The position numbers and the translations under genes are program-made. Below are positions 24,995-33,370 of a DNA stretch of 35,141 bases, one piece after another (the first letter of the stretch is position 1; each line of letters opens with the position of its first letter). The notes under the pieces were generated by a model, which saw only the letters and a program-made list of their open reading frames with translations, was not told where the DNA came from and did not search any database. The DNA is taken from positions 1 to 35,141 of the forward strand of contig JAIMJL010000024.1 of NCBI GenBank assembly GCA_020693225.1, written 5' to 3'. This DNA is from Sandarakinorhabdus sp. GTDB lineage: Bacteria > Pseudomonadota > Alphaproteobacteria > Sphingomonadales > Sphingomonadaceae.

Positions 24995-26419
24995 ATGAAC
25001 TTCAAGCATCTGGCGATGGTCGCCGGCAGCGTAGGCGCGGGCGTAGGCGTGGGCGGCTTGCTGCTGGCGGCCCCGGCGTTTGCGCAAGAGGCCGCGGCAG
25101 CGGTGCAGGCAACGACTGCGGTAACAACTGCGGCAACAACTGCCGTTGCCGAAACCGCAGCCGCTGATCCCGTTCCCAACAAGGGCGATACCGCCTGGAT
25201 GATGGTTTCAACCGTGCTGGTCATGCTGATGATCGTGCCCGGCCTCGCGCTTTTTTACGGCGGGCTGGTGCGCAGCAAGAACATGCTTTCGGTGCTCACC
25301 CAGATCATCGCGGTCGCCAGTCTCGCGATGGTGATGTGGGTGATGTTCGGCTATTCGCTGGCCTTCGGTGGCGATTTCAACCAGTTCATTTCCTCCGGCA
25401 AGCTGTTCCTCGCCGGCGTGACGGCCGATTCCAATGTCGCCACCTTCACCGATGGTGTCGTCATCCCCGAATTCGTCTTCATCGCGTTCCAGATGACCTT
25501 CTCCGCCATCACCGTCGCTCTCGTGGTCGGCGGACTTGTCGAGCGGATGAAATTTTCCGCGATCATGGTGTTTGCCATCGTCTGGCTCACGATCAGCTAT
25601 TATCCGATCGCTCACATGGTCTGGTATCTGGGCGGCGATGAGGCCTCCACCGGCCTGATCTTCGGCTGGGGCGCGCTCGATTTCGCCGGCGGCACCGTGG
25701 TGCACATCAATGCGGGCGTCACCGCACTGGTGGGTGCCATCATGCTGGGCAAGCGGATCGGCTATCAGAAGGAATTGATGGCGCCGCACTCGCTCACCAT
25801 GACGCTGATCGGCACGGGCCTGCTGTGGGTCGGCTGGTTCGGTTTCAACGCCGGCTCCGCGCTGGAAGCCAACGGCTCGGCCGGTCTCGCCCTCATCAAC
25901 ACCTTTACCGCCACGGCTGCCGGGGTGCTGTTCTGGATGCTGACGGAAAAGCTGCTGGGCCACGCCGGCTCGCTGCTCGGCGCCTGCTCCGGCGCCATTG
26001 CCGGGCTGGTTGCGGTAACGCCTGCAGCGGGCAATTCCGGGCCTTTCGGCGCTATCCTGCTGGGAGCGGTGGCCGGCATCCTGTGCTGCCTGTTTGTGAT
26101 GAAGGCCAAGCCCAAGCTGGGCTTTGACGATTCGCTCGATGTGTTCGGCATTCACGGCATCGGCGGCATCGTCGGCTCGATCGGCACCGCCGTCACCATG
26201 CTGGCCGTGCTGGGTGGCCCGGCGGGCGACGACTATGAACTGGGGTCACAGCTGTGGATTCAGGTCAAGTCGGTCGCCGTCGCCATCGCGTGGTCGGCCG
26301 TGGGTGCGGCAATCGCCTTCACCATTGCCAAGCTGGTCACCGGCCTTCGGGTCACCGAAGAGGTGGAGCGCGAAGGCCTCGATCTCGGCGAGCATGGGGA
26401 GCGCGCCTACAATTATTGA
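24995..26419 (+). CDS. amtB: Ammonium transporter
   Basis: Start at MNFKHLAMVAGS after AAAAGGAGGGG; NKGDTAWMMVSTVLVMLMIVPGLALFYGGLVRSKNML, FGIHGIGGIVGS. Confidence 0.98.
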   Translation: MNFKHLAMVAGSVGAGVGVGGLLLAAPAFAQEAAAAVQATTAVTTAATTAVAETAAADPVPNKGDTAWMMVSTVLVMLMIVPGLALFYGGLVRSKNMLSVLTQIIAVASLAMVMWVMFGYSLAFGGDFNQFISSGKLFLAGVTADSNVATFTDGVVIPEFVFIAFQMTFSAITVALVVGGLVERMKFSAIMVFAIVWLTISYYPIAHMVWYLGGDEASTGLIFGWGALDFAGGTVVHINAGVTALVGAIMLGKRIGYQKELMAPHSLTMTLIGTGLLWVGWFGFNAGSALEANGSAGLALINTFTATAAGVLFWMLTEKLLGHAGSLLGACSGAIAGLVAVTPAAGNSGPFGAILLGAVAGILCCLFVMKAKPKLGFDDSLDVFGIHGIGGIVGSIGTAVTMLAVLGGPAGDDYELGSQLWIQVKSVAVAIAWSAVGAAIAFTIAKLVTGLRVTEEVEREGLDLGEHGERAYNY

Positions 26420-26461
26420 AGCCCAACGAGCTTCTACAACTTCCTCCCCAAGGAACCAACC

Positions 26462-26495
26462 TCCCCCGGCAGGGCAACTTGCCGGGGGATTTTTT
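26462..26495 (+). terminator. Rho-independent terminator after the ammonium transporter
   Basis: TCCCCCGGCA-gggcaact-TGCCGGGGGA followed by TTTTTT. Confidence 0.93.
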
Positions 26496-26535
26496 GGTCT
26501 GCCGGGTGCCAAAGCATGGCGCATGGCCGAACTTG

Positions 26536-26958
26536 TCAGTTGCTGGCGGCGGGTGGCTCAGCGGCGGGCTCTGCGGCGGGCGCCGGTTTCATCGGCTGAA
26601 ACCGTCCCAGGCTGCATCGTGCGCCGGTCGCACGGCCGCCGTTAACCACGGTGATGCTGTCCATGCTGCACAGTTGGCCGGTGCGGCTGTTGTGCTTGAA
26701 GGCGCGGCTGAACCCGAGTCCGGAGCAGGCGAAAGGCAGCTCGTTGCGAAACATCCGGTTGCTTCCCATCACGAAATTGATCGTGCGATCGTCCACCACA
26801 TGCGTGCTGCGGATCTGCCGCAGGGTGATGCAGGTCACCGGCTCGCCATCCGGCACCCAGACCTGCTGCGAACGCGGCGTGCTGTTGCCGCCATCGGCGC
26901 AGCTGGCAAGCAGCAATGCGACAGCCAGGCCGGCACCCAACAGAAAAGTCTTGCGCAT
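26536..26958 (-). CDS. Small lipoprotein, unknown function, Ala/Pro/Glu-rich C-terminus
   Basis: MRKTFLLGAGLAVALLLASCADGG lipobox; conserved-looking cysteines; alternative start at 26973. Confidence 0.8.
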   Translation of the reverse strand: MRKTFLLGAGLAVALLLASCADGGNSTPRSQQVWVPDGEPVTCITLRQIRSTHVVDDRTINFVMGSNRMFRNELPFACSGLGFSRAFKHNSRTGQLCSMDSITVVNGGRATGARCSLGRFQPMKPAPAAEPAAEPPAASN

Positions 26959-27001
26959 AAAATCCTCATCCATCGCTTTCGCCCGGAAGCTGCATCCGGT
27001 T

Positions 27002-27868
27002 TCATTCTGCTGCAAGCAAATCCTGCGGTCTCCCAAGCAGCGCGGGTGCCAGCGCGGGCAGCTCTGCCATCAACTGCGAAAAACAGGCCGATATGGTCGC
27101 CGCCAGCGTCGCCAGCCCGGCGTGCGGTGCCAGCGTTCCGGGGTGCATGTACAGCGCGCGATCAAACTCCAGCTGGATGGCGTGCCGGCCGATTGCCGGG
27201 CAGCCATGGCGCTCGGTGGTATGGCCGCCGGCATAGGGCATATTGCGCACCACCCTTAGCCCGGCATCGGCGAACAACCGCTCCAGCGTCGCCACAAGCG
27301 GAGCCGCCGCACTGCTGCCATGGCGATCGCCGATCACCAGATCCGGCGGCTTCGGGCCATCGGGCGTGGGCATCGAATGGCAATCCAGCAGGATCGCATA
27401 GCCGTACGCGCGGTGCGCCGCTGCAAGCCTGTCAGCAATCGCCGCGTGCCAGGGCCGATGCAGGGCATCCAGCCGCGCCGGGATGTCTGTCGCCGGGATG
27501 CGATCGGGATAGATCGCCTGATCGGCGGCCGCCATGCGCGGGATCAGGCCATAGCCTCGCCGCACCCGCTCGCTGATCCGTGCCGCCATGGCAGGACGCT
27601 CGCTGAACATCGCCGGATCAAACTCGTCTTCGGCGCGATTGAGGTCGAGATAGGCCCGGCTATGCGTTGCCGCGAGCAAGGGAAGTCCTTTGGCGGCGCT
27701 TGGCGCAAGCAATGCATCCACATGGCAATCCTCGATCCGCCGCAGCGCCGCAGCGGGAAGCCGGGTCTGGCGCATGAAGGCCGGCGGCAGATGGGTGCCA
27801 CTGTGCGGGGAAGTCAGCAGGATCGGCGTGCTGCCGGGGTTGGGCCCGGACCAGACGAACGGGCTCAT
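27002..27868 (-). CDS. N-formylglutamate amidohydrolase (FGase)-like protein
   Basis: Start at MSPFVWSGPNPGSTPILLTSPHSG; LLDCHSMPTP, LVIGDRHGSS, NMPYAGGHTTERHG, QLEFDRALYM motifs. Confidence 0.92.
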   Translation of the reverse strand: MSPFVWSGPNPGSTPILLTSPHSGTHLPPAFMRQTRLPAAALRRIEDCHVDALLAPSAAKGLPLLAATHSRAYLDLNRAEDEFDPAMFSERPAMAARISERVRRGYGLIPRMAAADQAIYPDRIPATDIPARLDALHRPWHAAIADRLAAAHRAYGYAILLDCHSMPTPDGPKPPDLVIGDRHGSSAAAPLVATLERLFADAGLRVVRNMPYAGGHTTERHGCPAIGRHAIQLEFDRALYMHPGTLAPHAGLATLAATISACFSQLMAELPALAPALLGRPQDLLAAE

Positions 27869-29067
27869 CCGAACAATCCGGGGTTCACCAGATCGGGGAT
27901 GTGGCCCTTGAACTGAAAAAAGCCCCGCGCCGCATGCGGCCAGGCGCGACTGTCCCACGGGCGGCGGATTTCCACCAGTGCGATGCCATGCGCTGCAAGC
28001 GCGTTGCGGGTAGCGGCGATGCGGTCTGCCACCGGGCCGGTTGCAGCATAGGGCGTGAGAATCTGGGTCAGCCCGGCGTCGGTGGCCCAGGCGGCCAAGC
28101 CGTCTTCCATCGCTGCTTCGGGCAAGCGCACACACGGCGCATCGAAGTGCTGCTCTGCCCGCTGCACCGCGTCTGCCAGCGCGGCATTGGCATGATCCGC
28201 CTTCGGGCCCGCCGGATCGCCGCCGATGGCGTCAACGGCGGCAATGGCGCGCACTGGCACGGGCCAGGAGCTGGTTTCGGGCGACAGGTCTTCGGTGTGC
28301 AGCCAAAGGCCAGAAGGAGCGCTCGGGTTTGCTGGCGGCAACGCCCGCAGCGGCACCGGCGAGACAACAGGCTCTGGCGGCACAGGCTCGGCAAACTCCG
28401 CCAGCGGGTGGCGCACCGCAAAGCGCCCGCCGGAAACGCTGCGAATCCGCTCGGCGCTTGCCAGATAGGTTTTCCCCACCGTTTGCAGGCCGGCCACCCA
28501 GCGCCAGCTCAAGCTGTTGGAGGCCGGGCAGGCATCCAGCAGATGGCGATAAAAGAAGGCCGCGCCCAGTTGCCACGGCAGCTTCAGCGTGAATATCCAG
28601 ATGCTGGCAAAGTTCATCCGGGCGTGGTTGTGCAGATAGCCGGTGGATTTCAGCTCCTCGACCCAGAAATCGAAGCAATCGATGTCGGTGTTGGCAGAAA
28701 GCGCCTGCGCGTGCCCGGTGGCGAGGCCGCGATCATTGGCCAGCCGGCTTTCCAGCCGCTCCACGTCGGCCAGATAGCGGCGCCAGAGGCCGGGTCGCAG
28801 CTCCAGATGCCCGCGCCAGTAGCTGCGCCAGCACACTTCCTGAATGTATTTTTCCGCCGCATCCATCCCGTGCGCGCGAAACGCCGCCTGCGCCACTTCC
28901 TCCTCGCTGATCAGGCGACGGCGGATTGCGGGAGACAGGGCAGACACGTTGGTTCGTGGCCCCGGCCCGGTATCGCGGTTGCGGGTGGCGGCGTAGGCGC
29001 GGCCGGCACTGGGCAGGAATTGCGCCAAGCGGGCAAGCGCATCGGCGCGGGTGTTGGCAAAGGGCAT
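27865..29067 (-). CDS. Photolyase/cryptochrome-like FAD-binding protein with the FAD domain at the N-terminus (apparent circular permutation)
   Basis: Start at MPFANTRADALARLAQFLPSAG; GPGPRTNVSALSPAIRRRLISEEEV, YIQEVCWRSYW, GYLHNHARMNFASIWIF, DACPASNSLSWRWVAGLQTVGKTYLASAERI; C-terminal alpha/beta part GLWLHTEDLSPE...RIAATRNALAAHGIALVEI. Confidence 0.88.
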   Translation of the reverse strand: MPFANTRADALARLAQFLPSAGRAYAATRNRDTGPGPRTNVSALSPAIRRRLISEEEVAQAAFRAHGMDAAEKYIQEVCWRSYWRGHLELRPGLWRRYLADVERLESRLANDRGLATGHAQALSANTDIDCFDFWVEELKSTGYLHNHARMNFASIWIFTLKLPWQLGAAFFYRHLLDACPASNSLSWRWVAGLQTVGKTYLASAERIRSVSGGRFAVRHPLAEFAEPVPPEPVVSPVPLRALPPANPSAPSGLWLHTEDLSPETSSWPVPVRAIAAVDAIGGDPAGPKADHANAALADAVQRAEQHFDAPCVRLPEAAMEDGLAAWATDAGLTQILTPYAATGPVADRIAATRNALAAHGIALVEIRRPWDSRAWPHAARGFFQFKGHIPDLVNPGLFG

Positions 29068-29114
29068 TGCCACACAGTGCCTTGGCCTCAGCGAAAGCGC
29101 CAGTGCGGCAAGGT

Positions 29115-29149
29115 GCAGCCGGGCGGCGAAAACGCGGCCACCCGGCTGC
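29115..29149. terminator. Hairpin between the photolyase-like gene and the PEP-CTERM gene
   Basis: GCAGCCGGG ... CCCGGCTGC perfect 9-bp arms with an inner GCG-AAAA-CGC; no obvious U-tract. Confidence 0.5.
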
Positions 29150-29159
29150 GGGGGAGGAC

Positions 29160-30356
29160 TCAGGCGGTAATGGCGCGGATGGGCCGCCGCCGGTGAACTA
29201 CCCCGACGAGGCCGAAGCCCTGGATCATCATCGCCCATGTCGCCGGCTCCGGAACGGCGTTGAAGGCGTTCTGGGACAAGGTGAAGGCAGCGACCTGGTA
29301 GCCGACGTCGAGGCCCACGTCATTGTCGAAGCGCCAGTGGATTCCGCCCCACAGGCGCGATTCCTTGGCATCGATAACGGCATCGGCCCAATCATCCCAG
29401 CAGCGGCTGTTGCCGGCCCAGGTCAGACAGAAACTGCCCCCCGATCCGAAGGCGTCGGTGAGAATCCCTTGTGCCGCCCCGGAGACGCCGGCATGCGCCG
29501 AAACATAGCTGGGGTGTGGTGGCGTGTTGATAAACGGAGTCCAGTCGGCAACGGCGTCGGTATTCGGATTGCCATCGGTGTCGGCCGCGCGGATCGCCGT
29601 GACGGGTCGCCAATAGTCCTCGTGATATTTGCTGTCCCAAACGGCAATGGTAACGTCGGCGATGGCGACGGTAAGCTTTGCCAGCGTTGCGGCATTGGTC
29701 AGCGTATCGTGCCCGGCACTTTCGGCCGCATCGATGGCAGCACGCACCCAGGGGCCGGTGCCGGCAGCACCTGCCCAGAAGATGACAGCGTTCGACTGAT
29801 CCGCATCGCGCAGCAAGCTTCCCACACTGCCGATGTCCCGCACTTCCTTGAAGGCGGCTGTGTAGGCGTCGCTGGTGATCGCCGGTGGTGGCGCGGGTCG
29901 CAAAGCATCTGGCGACACCATCAGCCACGGATCAACCGCCGCCCAATGCGGCACTGCAGGCGGCGCAAAGCCCGGCGGCGTCGGTGCCCAACGGCCGGGC
30001 AAACCAGACGGGACATAGGCAACAGACGCGCCAGAGCCATCCCCGGTGCGATTGGCAATCACCGCGGCTGCATAGGCCGCCCCGGTCGCGATGCCGTCGG
30101 TCTTGGACTGTCCGTCTGCCACCAGTGCGAGACTGGCAGCGAGTGCGGCGTCGAGATCGGCGGCGCGCGCCGGGAAAGCGTGCAGCAGCACGGCGTGGGC
30201 GGCTGTTGCAGTTGCCGCACGGCTATCCCCGCCAGGTGATACGACGCCGTTCAGAAAGGCGTAGTTTGGTTGGCCCAAGGTGGCGTTGACAGCATCGTGC
30301 ATGGCAACGCTGGCCATCGCCCATGGTCTGCTGGTGGTGGTTGTGCGGATCGACAT
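29160..30356 (-). CDS. Vanadium-dependent haloperoxidase/PAP2-like protein with PEP-CTERM sorting motif; N-terminus possibly truncated
   Basis: KYHEDYWRPVTAIR, HPSYVSAHAGVSGAAQGIL, SRLWGGIHWRFDNDVG catalytic motifs; C-terminal VPEPATWAMMIQGFGLVGVVHRRRP; the open frame extends upstream to 30722 but the residues are not convincing. Confidence 0.85.
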   Translation of the reverse strand: MSIRTTTTSRPWAMASVAMHDAVNATLGQPNYAFLNGVVSPGGDSRAATATAAHAVLLHAFPARAADLDAALAASLALVADGQSKTDGIATGAAYAAAVIANRTGDGSGASVAYVPSGLPGRWAPTPPGFAPPAVPHWAAVDPWLMVSPDALRPAPPPAITSDAYTAAFKEVRDIGSVGSLLRDADQSNAVIFWAGAAGTGPWVRAAIDAAESAGHDTLTNAATLAKLTVAIADVTIAVWDSKYHEDYWRPVTAIRAADTDGNPNTDAVADWTPFINTPPHPSYVSAHAGVSGAAQGILTDAFGSGGSFCLTWAGNSRCWDDWADAVIDAKESRLWGGIHWRFDNDVGLDVGYQVAAFTLSQNAFNAVPEPATWAMMIQGFGLVGVVHRRRPIRAITA

Positions 30357-30493
30357 GGAGGTTGCTCCCTCACGCAATGGCAGGCCCCCAATGGCTGGGC
30401 CTTGCGTGCGCGAGAGGAGCGCGAAAAGGCTGTGATTGAACACTCGCGCTGCTGATTTTTTGCTGATGGACAGATGATTTTCTCGGCTTTGGC

Positions 30494-31297
30494 CTACAGG
30501 CGATAGTCTGGCTGGGTTCCACTTGCCTTCCAATAGCTGTCCAGTCCCAGGCGGCGGGTCAGCGCGGGAAAGCCGGGATGGCGGCGCAGCGGGTCTGCCC
30601 AGGCGGAAAACAGCAGCCCGGTGTAGCGGCGGCTGAACGGGCTCGGCAGCGGCGTGCCGTCGCCGCCGTAGTAGCGCTGCTCGAGCAACGAGAACGCTGC
30701 GTCCGCTTGGCCCAGCGCACACAGCAGGGCCGCGACCGACGGCGGGCCGAAGCTGGCTTGTGCTGCAAGGAGTTCCGCAGCTGCCGCCGTCATTGCCTCG
30801 CTATTTTGCGACTGCAGCGCCAATATGATGCGGTCCAGCACCGAATAGGGTGGTGCAGGCTGGCTTGCGGCGATCGTCGGTCGCGATCCTTGCTGCTGAA
30901 CAAGCGCGCGGGCCGCCTCGAACTGCCCGGTTGCCACCAGAAACTTGTAGCGATGCTGCCAGAAACCGCGATGGCGTGGCCAAAGGCGATGCGCCTCGTC
31001 ATACAGCCTGTCGGCCTCCGCCAGATCGCCCAGGCTCCACAGGGCCCAGGCCAGCTTGAACCGGCTCTTGGCATCATAGGGATCGAGCAAGCTGGCCTGA
31101 CGAAAATGCCCGGCAGCTTCCCGCAAACGCCCGCTATCCCCGAACAATTGCCCGATAGCCTCCTCCAACGGCGCAAAGGGCGGCTGGCCACCTGCCAGCA
31201 AAAGCAGCGCACGATCCTTCTGGATGAGGTTGCCACAATTCGGCACCACCCCTGCCAACGCAAATTGCGCGTCGCGATTGTCGACATCCAACTGCAA
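30494..31297 (-). CDS. TPR-repeat protein (resembles the C-terminal half of TPR-containing regulators)
   Basis: 267 aa; FRQASLLDPYDAKSRFKLAWALWSLGDLAEADRLYDEAHRLWP repeats; C-term FSAWADPLRRHPGFPALTRRLGLDSYWKASGTQPDY. Confidence 0.75.
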   Translation of the reverse strand: MQLDVDNRDAQFALAGVVPNCGNLIQKDRALLLLAGGQPPFAPLEEAIGQLFGDSGRLREAAGHFRQASLLDPYDAKSRFKLAWALWSLGDLAEADRLYDEAHRLWPRHRGFWQHRYKFLVATGQFEAARALVQQQGSRPTIAASQPAPPYSVLDRIILALQSQNSEAMTAAAAELLAAQASFGPPSVAALLCALGQADAAFSLLEQRYYGGDGTPLPSPFSRRYTGLLFSAWADPLRRHPGFPALTRRLGLDSYWKASGTQPDYRL

Positions 31298-31323
31298 ACA
31301 GGCGTGGCAGAAAGCATCGATTG

Positions 31324-31680
31324 TCAGACGGTGAAGGATTCCCCGCAGCCGCAGGCGCCCTTGGCATTCGGGTTGGCAAACACGAAGCCGGCGGTGAAAT
31401 CATCTTCCACCCAATCCATCGTGGATCCGATGAGATAAAGCAGTGAGCCGCCGTCAACATAGAGGGTGCCGGCGGGCGTCGGCACGGCTTCGTCGCCCGG
31501 GTTGGGCATTTCCACATAATCAATGGAATAGGCGAGGCCCGAGCAGCCGCGTTTGGGGGTGCTGAGCCGGACTCCGGCGACCGGGCCGGGGGCCTTGGCC
31601 AGCAACGCGGCGATGCGCCGAACAGCTGCTTCGGTCAGCGTGATGGGTGCCGGGCGCGTGCGGGCGAGCGTGGTGGTCAT
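31324..31680 (-). CDS. sufA: Iron-sulfur cluster assembly scaffold/carrier, HesB/IscA family
   Basis: 118 aa; RGCSGLAYSIDYV, C-terminal GACGCGESF cysteine motif. Confidence 0.95.
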   Translation of the reverse strand: MTTTLARTRPAPITLTEAAVRRIAALLAKAPGPVAGVRLSTPKRGCSGLAYSIDYVEMPNPGDEAVPTPAGTLYVDGGSLLYLIGSTMDWVEDDFTAGFVFANPNAKGACGCGESFTV

Positions 31681-32147
31681 AGCATTCCCAGTTCGAGCTT
31701 GGCTTCATCCGACATCTTGCCCGGATCCCACGCCGGCTCCCACACGATGTTGACCTCGGCGGTGGCAACGCCGGGGACGGACATAATGCGCAGCTCCACT
31801 TCGGCGGGCATGGATTCGGCCACCGGGCAGTGCGGCGTGGTCAGCGTCATGGTGACAACGATGTGGCCGTCGTCATTCTCCACATTGTAGATGAGGCCCA
31901 GGTCATAGATGTTGACCGGGATTTCCGGATCGAAAATGTCGCGCAGCGCGGCAATCACCGCATCGGTCAGAGTGTCACCCTCCAGCGGGTCTGCGGATGG
32001 CTGCGCGGCGAGGAAGCCCTCCAGATAGTCACGCTGGCGCGGCACATCACCGGCCAGCGGCGCACCCTTCGGCGGCTTCTCCACCTCGTCGACAATCTCC
32101 ACATCGAAGCGGCGGGGTGCGAATTGCGGGGATGCGGTTTCGCTCAT
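31677..32147 (-). CDS. sufT: SUF system-associated DUF59/MIP18-family protein
   Basis: Start at MSETASPQFAPRRFDVEI; LRDIFDPEIPVNIYDLGLIYNVE, MTLTTPHCPVAESMP, VNIVWEPAWDPGKMSDEAKLELGM. Confidence 0.95.
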   Translation of the reverse strand: MSETASPQFAPRRFDVEIVDEVEKPPKGAPLAGDVPRQRDYLEGFLAAQPSADPLEGDTLTDAVIAALRDIFDPEIPVNIYDLGLIYNVENDDGHIVVTMTLTTPHCPVAESMPAEVELRIMSVPGVATAEVNIVWEPAWDPGKMSDEAKLELGML

Positions 32148-33370
32148 CCAAAAATCCTCTGGGTGCGTTGGATGCCGGCAACCAGCCGGTCGATATCGGC
32201 CTCGTTTGCATGGGCCGAAAAGCTGGCGCGGGCGGTGGCGGGGACGCCGAGCCACTGCATCAGCGGCTGCGCGCAATGGTGGCCGGCGCGGATGGCGACG
32301 CCGCCTTCGTCAAGGATGGTCGCGACATCATGCGGATGCACGTCCCCCACGGCAAAGCTGACAATGCCGGCGGACTCGTCGGGGCCGAACAGGCGCACGC
32401 CCTTCAGTCGCGCAATTTCGGCGCGGGCCATCGCGGTCAGTGCGCGCTCGTGCGCATCGATGGCCTCGATACCGACGCTGTTTACCCAGTCGATCGCGGC
32501 GTGCAGGCCAACGGCACCCACGATGTGCGGCGTGCCGGCCTCGAACCTCTGCGGCGGGGAGGCATAGGTCACGCGCTCGAAACTGACCTCGTCGATCATG
32601 GCGCCGCCACCCTGCCAAGGCGGCATGCCTTCGAGAATGGCACCGCGCGCCCAAAGCACGCCGATGCCGGTCGGGCCATAGAGCTTGTGCGCCGAGAAGG
32701 TGTAGAAATCACACCCCAGCGCCTGCACATCCACCCGCAGGCGCGGCGCTGCCTGGCAGCCATCCGCCAGCAGCTTGGCACCCGCCGCATGCGCGGCCGC
32801 GGCGATTTTCGCTATGTCGGCAACGCTGCCCGTTACGTTGGACACATGCGCGATCGCCACCAGCTTCGTGCGCGGGCCGATCAGCGCGATCAGCGCGGCT
32901 TCATCGATGCAACCATCCGGCGTGAGCGGGGCGACATCGATATGCGCCCCGACCCGGTCCGCCAGCATGCGCCAGGGCACGATATTGCTGTGATGTTCAA
33001 GGCGGGACAAAAGGATGCGATCGCCCGCGCCGATATTCGCATCGCCCCAGCTTTGCGCGACAAGATTGATCGCCTCGGTCGCGCCACGCACGAAGATCGT
33101 CTCCGGAGGCTTGCCGCCGATGAAGCGGGCCACCGCATCGCGCGCGGCTTCATAGGCCTCGGTCATCCTGGCCGAGCGGGCGTAGACGCCGCGATGCACG
33201 CTGGCATAATCCTGCGAATAGGCGCGGGCTATAGCCTCGATCACCGCGCGCGGCTTCTGGGCGGTTGCAGCGGCATCGAGATAGGCCCAATCCGCGGGAA
33301 CGCCGGGAAATTCCCCGCGCAAATCCAGCAGCCGCGGCGGCGCGATATGGTGGGCGGCGAGCGGCATCAT
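32144..33370 (-). CDS. sufS: Cysteine desulfurase SufS
   Basis: Start at MMPLAAHHIAPPRLLDLRGEFPG; YLDAAATAQKP, HHSNIVPW, FYTFSAHKLYGPTGIGVLW, IRAGHHCAQPLM. Confidence 0.97.
   Translation of the reverse strand: MMPLAAHHIAPPRLLDLRGEFPGVPADWAYLDAAATAQKPRAVIEAIARAYSQDYASVHRGVYARSARMTEAYEAARDAVARFIGGKPPETIFVRGATEAINLVAQSWGDANIGAGDRILLSRLEHHSNIVPWRMLADRVGAHIDVAPLTPDGCIDEAALIALIGPRTKLVAIAHVSNVTGSVADIAKIAAAAHAAGAKLLADGCQAAPRLRVDVQALGCDFYTFSAHKLYGPTGIGVLWARGAILEGMPPWQGGGAMIDEVSFERVTYASPPQRFEAGTPHIVGAVGLHAAIDWVNSVGIEAIDAHERALTAMARAEIARLKGVRLFGPDESAGIVSFAVGDVHPHDVATILDEGGVAIRAGHHCAQPLMQWLGVPATARASFSAHANEADIDRLVAGIQRTQRIFG

Noticed and set aside
26545-26590. GC-rich degenerate repeats near the lipoprotein 3' end as a regulatory repeat
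   Set aside because: They encode the Ala/Pro/Glu-rich tail (APAAEPAAEPPAAS); simple low-complexity coding sequence explains them.
27901-29196. 431-aa plus-strand ORF opposite the photolyase-like gene
   Set aside because: Antisense shadow; photolyase motifs on the minus strand are clear.
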